Below, one piece after another: positions 59,934-64,000 of a DNA stretch of 64,000 bases; positions within the stretch are counted from its first letter, which is position 1; every line of letters starts with the position of its first letter. Under the pieces are notes generated by a model. The model was not told the DNA's origin, did not search any database, and was given only the letters and a program-made list of their open reading frames with translations. The translations under genes and the position numbers were made by a program. This DNA is from Capnocytophaga granulosa ATCC 51502 (GTDB taxonomy: Bacteria > Bacteroidota > Bacteroidia > Flavobacteriales > Flavobacteriaceae): positions 242,218-306,217 of the forward strand of contig NZ_KE150242.1 in NCBI RefSeq assembly GCF_000411115.1, read 5' to 3'.

Positions 59934-59979
59934 TTCTGCAAAAAGTAACCTATATTGTTACTTTTTGCAGAAATGAACT
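59934..59979. promoter_or_regulatory. Inverted repeat in the AbiEi leader, operator candidate
   Basis: TTCTGCAAAAAGTAAC (59934-59949) pairs with GTTACTTTTTGCAGAA (59957-59972) across a 7-base loop, between the promoter and the start codon. AbiEi proteins bind inverted repeats at their own promoters. A near-identical copy lies behind the toxin remnant. Confidence 0.65.
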
Positions 59980-59995
59980 TTTGTTTAATTGGTCA

Positions 59996-60026
59996 CAAAG
60001 GTACTTGTTTTCAATGAAATATACAA
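59996..60026 (-). promoter_or_regulatory. Promoter of the AbiEi gene
   Basis: On the minus strand TTG (60026-60024), 20 bp, TACCTTTG (60003-59996). Confidence 0.7.
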
Positions 60027-60127
60027 ATTTTTGGTGAAATACTATTTGTTTGCTATTTTATAGTTAATCATATTTAAATTGCGAATAAATAAGACGAGAG
60101 ACTAATTCTTAATTCACTCTCTTTCAA

Positions 60128-60147
60128 GGGCTAATTGCCATTAGCCC
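60128..60147. repeat. Short perfect hairpin
   Basis: GGGCTAAT and ATTAGCCC with a TGCC loop. It is a dispersed-repeat or terminator-like palindrome in the otherwise empty 775-bp gap before the AAA ATPase gene. Confidence 0.5.
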
Positions 60148-60200
60148 CTACACCTGCTCATGCTAATTTTTCGCAAACCATTTCTGTTTGACTATAATAT

Positions 60201-60596
60201 GAGTTCGATGTAAGCAAAATTATATTTTTTCTCCCACGGATTCCACGGATTTTCACAGAGAGAATAACACAACAACTAAGTATAACTCTTTAATTTCCTC
60301 GGATAAATAAGGCCAAAGGCCTTATAAAAATCTGTGTAAATCGTAGGAGCATGATTACACTAACATAACGTGAGTTTGATGTAAGCAAAATTATATTTTT
60401 CCCCCACGGATTCCACGGATTTTCACAGAGAGAATAACACAACAACTAAGTATAACTCCTTAATTTCCACGGATAAATAAGGCCTTTGACCTTATAAAAA
60501 TCTGTGTAAATCGCAACAGCACAATTACACAAACATAGAAAATCTGTGAAATCCCTGAAAATCTGTGGGAGCTTTCGTTATATTAAACTCACGTTA
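60201..60596. repeat. 171-bp direct repeat; second copy has 12-bp inverted ends
   Basis: Two copies start at 60201 and 60372 (GAGTTCGATGTAAGC and GAGTTTGATGTAAGC) and are nearly identical through AAAAATCTGTGTAAATCG. The second copy, 60366-60596, begins TAACGTGAGTTT and ends AAACTCACGTTA, a MITE-like layout. The interior has short CCACGGATT and ATCTGTG units. No protein is encoded. Confidence 0.75.
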
Positions 60597-60662
60597 TTTT
60601 AAGGAAGAAAACTTTAACAAAAAATAAATATTAGCTGGTCACAGTTTGACCAATAGGGGTTG

Positions 60663-60670
60663 TAATTTTG
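60663..60670 (+). promoter_or_regulatory. -7 box of the AAA ATPase gene
   Basis: TAATTTTG, 21 bases before the ATG at 60692. It rules out the earlier in-frame TTG at 60668. Confidence 0.55.
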
Positions 60671-60691
60671 TCCCAGATAAAAAACGATATT

Positions 60692-61411
60692 ATGTATATA
60701 CGCTCACTACACATAGAAACGGAGAGAACCAAGAGTTTTCCCTATAACACCTATGCCGTACGCTATGCCAAGCATATAGATATGGGGCAGGCAGTAACCT
60801 TTATCGTAGGAGATAATGGCGTAGGAAAATCCACACTGATAGAGAGTATAGCCTACAAATTGGGTTTGCCTCGTATAGACAGCTATTTGGACTATATGCA
60901 AGAGTCCTTTGAGCCTATAGAAAGCCTTTCGGAATGCTTGCAATTGGAGTTATACAATCAGGGAAAGGTCAAAGGCTTTTTCTTTCGGGCAGAGGACTTT
61001 GGCGATTATGTAGCCAAAGTAGATGATTATGCCAAGTCATGGGCTTATGAGGCCTTTAAGGAATTACCCCATTCTCGTATGCTGGAGGCAGTGAACAACA
61101 ATACCAGAGAGTACAAGAACATGATGTGGAATTACGGACAGAAACTCTCGTCCTTTTCCCATGGAGAAGCCTTTTTGCATATCATCACTGAGCGGACGAA
61201 GAAGCAGGGGCTCTATATCTTTGACGAGCCAGAGAGCGCCCTTTCCCCTATACACCAGCTATCGCTGATCTACCTTATTAGGGAGCACCTCAAGCGGGAG
61301 GATTCCCAGTTTATCATCGCTACCCACTCGCCCATACTGATGGCCATGCCAGGAGCCTTTATTTATGAAATCACAGAGACAGGTATGAACGCACACCCTT
61401 GGAACAAGTAG
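60692..61411 (+). CDS. AAA-family ATPase, C-terminus frameshifted
   Basis: The start at 60692 (MYIRSLHIETERTK) gives 239 residues. Walker A is GDNGVGKST (40-48), the signature-like segment is LSSFSHGEAFL near residue 153, Walker B is LYIFDEPESALSP near residue 180 and the switch is ATHSPILMA near 215. This is an ABC/SMC-like stand-alone ATPase, related to predicted RecF/OLD-type proteins; its role is unknown. The frame ends at 61411 after HPWNK. The other frame continues VEHYIVTKTFLNNPEAYFRE to a stop at 61476, the expected family C-terminus, so a single base was probably lost near 61405 or the sequence has an error there. Confidence 0.82.
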   Translation: MYIRSLHIETERTKSFPYNTYAVRYAKHIDMGQAVTFIVGDNGVGKSTLIESIAYKLGLPRIDSYLDYMQESFEPIESLSECLQLELYNQGKVKGFFFRAEDFGDYVAKVDDYAKSWAYEAFKELPHSRMLEAVNNNTREYKNMMWNYGQKLSSFSHGEAFLHIITERTKKQGLYIFDEPESALSPIHQLSLIYLIREHLKREDSQFIIATHSPILMAMPGAFIYEITETGMNAHPWNK

Positions 61412-61604
61412 AGCACTATATCGTTACAAAAACTTTTCTTAATAACCCTGAGGCGTATTTTAGAGAGGAGGAATAGGGCAGCCAAAAGAAGACCGACCAG
61501 CGAAGGGGTATCGGCTCAAATGGTTGCACTTTAGAGAGTTAAAGAATTTATCAACGTATGTAAAATTTAACATATGAAAGTGTGTAAAAATAAAGATAAA
61601 TTTG

Positions 61605-61612
61605 TATTTTTG
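61605..61612 (+). promoter_or_regulatory. -7 box of the IRG-like GTPase gene
   Basis: TATTTTTG, 95 bases before the start at 61707. The -33 box is weak. Confidence 0.4.
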
Positions 61613-61706
61613 TGGCTGGTTAAAAATACATACTATAGTGTACTAAAGATACAATTTTAAAAAACTGAAACTGAATATAAAATGAAAATACTTAAAAAAC
61701 AAAAAA

Positions 61707-64000
61707 ATGCCAAAATTTGAAAAAATAAAATGCTATATAATAGGAAGAAGAGGTGCAGGAAAATCCTCCTTAATTAATGCGATTGTAGGTGAAAGAATTG
61801 CAGAAGTAGGAGTAACGGAAACAACCATGGAAGTTGGGCAACCTTATGAAAAAGGAGAATTTCTCTTCTATGATTTACCAGGTTATCCAACAGAAAAATT
61901 CCCAAGAGAGACTTATATAGAAAAAATGGGAATCAAGGATTCTGATTGTTTGATTATAGTAACTTCAGACTGCTTTTATGAAGACGATTTGTTCTTAATT
62001 AAGGAGATAGCTAAAATACAACCATCAATAGCTATTTATGCAGTAAGGACAAAAATAGATTATTCTATTGAGAGAAATAAGAAAACAGGGGTAGATGAAG
62101 AAACTACTTTGAAAAAGATCTATGAAGAACTTAGAGATAATATACAAGATGCTCCTGTAAAAGGAATTTACTTAACTTCAGCAGATTATCCCACAGCATA
62201 TGATTTGAATAAACTCTTAAATGATATATCTTCAAACTTATCAGAGGCAGATTCAACTAATAAGGCTAATTTTTTAGGAAATAAAATAAAAACAATAGAA
62301 GAAAAAAATATTACTATGGAAGAAATCTTTGAAAAATTTGGAGATATATTTGGTGGGCACTACAAAACTCCTTTGAAAGAAGAGCAAATCATAGCAATTT
62401 TAAAAAAATATAAAGAAGAAGCAGAAAAAAGATACAAATTAGGTATAATAAACCAGTTTGTATATTATTTTAATTTAAGTAAATCTCAAAAAGGATTAAG
62501 AGATCTATCAGGAAAACTTATGCCTGAAGAAGAAGAGGGAGAGTACCGAACAAAATGTAATTTAGGAGGTAATATTCCTTTTTTTATGAAGATAGGTACA
62601 AGTTTCTTCATAACAAAGGATAAGCTATTCTTTAGAAAAAATGAAGAATGGGAAGAAATAGAATGGAGTAGAATTAGTGATATATCAACTACTTCTTTTA
62701 GGTCTTTTAAGTTTTCAGTTTTATCAGAATTAGGAACAAAGATCGAAATAGATTTTCCATTTATAAATAGTAGTGATACTACAGATGAAAGTATAAATGA
62801 GGAAGTTGGATTTTTATTAAAAGACATGCTTAATTTGTGGAAAAAGGAAGGTATTTGGGAAGATTATTGTAAAGTTAAGGAAATAATTGATCATTATGAG
62901 AAAAGAGAAAAATATATAGATGCTCTCTCTTTTATAGAGGAAAATAAAGAATTCTTATCTTTTATAGACTATTCATATCCTTATTTTTATCATAAGATAA
63001 AAATACTAATATTAAAAGGAGAAAGGGAGGAGGCTTTGTTTGAATTTGGTAGATTTCAGCAATTGGAAAAAGCTTGTAGAGGAAGTCTGCAAAAAAAGGT
63101 TTATAATTATTATCTTTTAAATATAGAGCTTTTAATTAATGAAATAAAACATAATTACTATGAAGTTTCTTTAAAGTGTAAAAAACTTAAAGAATTAATG
63201 AAAGATAAGCCTTTTGAAGAAATTTTGTATGTTGAGAGGAATAGAAATCGAAATTATAATCTTTTTATTAATAATTTTATAGAGTTACCACTTCGTGAAC
63301 GTAAAATTATTACTATTTCTAAAACTGATGATCTCTTTAAATCAGATCATATTACTTTACTCAATATAGGTCAATTGCCTGCAATCAACTTTCCGATGTC
63401 TCATCCTAAAGTTAATCAAACTTATATTGCACATCCTTATAAAACAGATAGTTATTTGCCTATAGAAAATTATGATTATGAATTACTTAATGACAGATTA
63501 AATGAATTTTTCTATATACTTCAATGTTTGGGTGCAACATCTATAACTTTTGAAACTATAGAGGAAGAAAATAAGGAAGAAAAGAATCATTCTAACCTTA
63601 AAGCAGAAGCTGAGGCAAAGGCAAAAATTATAGGAGGGAAAGTTGGGGTAGACTATGATAATCTTATGAACTCTTCTCTACGTAATTATCTAAAAATGGA
63701 GAGAACTCAGACTTTTGATCCTGAAAAAAGACCTTATATTCCTAAGGATGTAGTGTGGTTTCCTAATGAATTTTCTTGGCAGCGTTTAGCACAACAACGA
63801 TTAAATGGAAATTTTCTTACTCATAATGAAGTATTATCATCTTCACAAACACAAACGCTAAGTAGCTCTGAAATAGTAGATGTGAATGCAGAATTAAAAA
63901 TGTTATTTACATCTGTAAAAGCTGGGGTTCATTACCAAGAAGAAAAAGAAATCAAACAAAATAGGGATTTTAGTTGTCGTATCAGTGTAGAGTTCAAACC
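61707..64000 (+). CDS. IRG-like (interferon-inducible GTPase family) large GTPase, 3' end outside window
   Basis: The frame is open for 764 codons from the ATG at 61707 to the window edge. It begins MPKFEKIKCYIIGRRGAGKS: G1 is GRRGAGKS (13-20), G2 region VTETTME (36-42), G3 DLPG (56-59) and G4 TKID (115-118). DLPGYPTEKFPRETYIEKMG closely follows the DLPG...FPxxTYLEKM segment of vertebrate IRG proteins, as do the next strands. Residues about 290-380 look like a PH-type domain (SFFITKDKLFFRKNEEWEEI), about 390-490 are helical (TPR-like), and after 545 comes a domain with NIGQLPAINFP, YIAHPYKTDSYLP and FFYILQCLGATSI. No signal peptide is seen. The gene is AT-rich, suggesting transfer. Confidence 0.8.
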   Translation, partial: MPKFEKIKCYIIGRRGAGKSSLINAIVGERIAEVGVTETTMEVGQPYEKGEFLFYDLPGYPTEKFPRETYIEKMGIKDSDCLIIVTSDCFYEDDLFLIKEIAKIQPSIAIYAVRTKIDYSIERNKKTGVDEETTLKKIYEELRDNIQDAPVKGIYLTSADYPTAYDLNKLLNDISSNLSEADSTNKANFLGNKIKTIEEKNITMEEIFEKFGDIFGGHYKTPLKEEQIIAILKKYKEEAEKRYKLGIINQFVYYFNLSKSQKGLRDLSGKLMPEEEEGEYRTKCNLGGNIPFFMKIGTSFFITKDKLFFRKNEEWEEIEWSRISDISTTSFRSFKFSVLSELGTKIEIDFPFINSSDTTDESINEEVGFLLKDMLNLWKKEGIWEDYCKVKEIIDHYEKREKYIDALSFIEENKEFLSFIDYSYPYFYHKIKILILKGEREEALFEFGRFQQLEKACRGSLQKKVYNYYLLNIELLINEIKHNYYEVSLKCKKLKELMKDKPFEEILYVERNRNRNYNLFINNFIELPLRERKIITISKTDDLFKSDHITLLNIGQLPAINFPMSHPKVNQTYIAHPYKTDSYLPIENYDYELLNDRLNEFFYILQCLGATSITFETIEEENKEEKNHSNLKAEAEAKAKIIGGKVGVDYDNLMNSSLRNYLKMERTQTFDPEKRPYIPKDVVWFPNEFSWQRLAQQRLNGNFLTHNEVLSSSQTQTLSSSEIVDVNAELKMLFTSVKAGVHYQEEKEIKQNRDFSCRISVEFK

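Noticed and set aside
62486..62827. 113-codon open frame on the minus strand inside the IRG-like gene
   Set aside because: Ser/Leu/Phe-rich composition is what the reverse of a Lys/Glu-rich coding strand gives. The plus-strand frame is continuous across it.
1..64000. tRNA or rRNA genes
   Set aside because: Reading the gaps showed no TTCGANNC-type T-loop with a matching acceptor stem and no rRNA-like sequence. Small or divergent RNAs could still be missed.

Overview
The window looks like a chromosome segment of a Bacteroidota species in the Flavobacteriaceae, most like Capnocytophaga. The evidence is: a type IX secretion (T9SS) gene, sprE/porW, and a type-B T9SS substrate; the phylum's promoter pattern, TTG, 19-20 bp, TAnnTTTG, in front of many genes; a Bacteroidota-type GlmU-like protein; a RibBA with a decayed RibA half; an OmpA-free set of SprE, bactofilin and AtpZ genes; and many small lipoproteins and outer-membrane barrels. 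The species assignment is inference. I see no rRNA, tRNA, CRISPR-cas or transposase gene.

Layout. 1-7.6 kb: 3' part of a giant Ig-like surface protein secreted by T9SS, then sprE, bactofilin, atpZ and an exported protein. 7.6-17.5 kb: phosphoglucomutase, an MsbA-like ABC exporter, a voltage-gated K+ channel, bacilliredoxin, ribBA, a GlmU-like enzyme and an aldehyde dehydrogenase. 17.6-23.1 kb: two tandem prolyl oligopeptidase lipoproteins separated by a nest of MITE-like repeats and a DUF559 nuclease. 23.4-27 kb: mrdA-rodA (cell elongation). 27.7-29.4 kb: a YD-repeat exported protein and the 3' remnant of a second copy. 29.5-41.5 kb: mostly housekeeping, including a four-gene vitamin-salvage-like operon (thiamine-binding protein, PnuC, NadR-like kinase, DUF4301), sanA, rsmI-like, hflX, menB, an S41 protease, a Smr protein, aminopeptidase P and a SprT-like protein.

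Accessory parts begin at about 41.6 kb. A WYL regulator faces an operon made of a FtsK-like protein that has lost its Walker motifs and an HNH nuclease; GC content drops sharply inside the first gene, so the 3' end looks like an exchanged cassette. After ileS, a roughly 4 kb insertion separates ileS from the DksA-like gene that I expect next to it. The insertion holds dinD, an array of four 28-bp palindromes spaced exactly 76 bp apart (the same palindrome lies inside dinD), a second YD-repeat protein, an acidic protein and a DUF1963 protein. Further right come an Abi_2 HEPN nuclease with a candidate small RNA at its 3' end, an AbiEi antitoxin whose AbiEii toxin is reduced to its two ends, an AAA ATPase with a frameshifted C-terminus and, running off the window, a large AT-rich gene whose N-terminal GTPase resembles vertebrate immunity-related GTPases (IRG).

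The right third therefore reads as a defence-rich region built on a conserved backbone. The intergenic DNA is unusual throughout. It carries 7-bp degenerate tandem arrays that often switch strand midway and so fold into hairpins, a 280-325 bp MITE-like family, a 93-95 bp element with palindromic ends, and a 171-bp direct repeat with 12-bp inverted ends. All identifications rest on reading motifs by eye; no database search was run.
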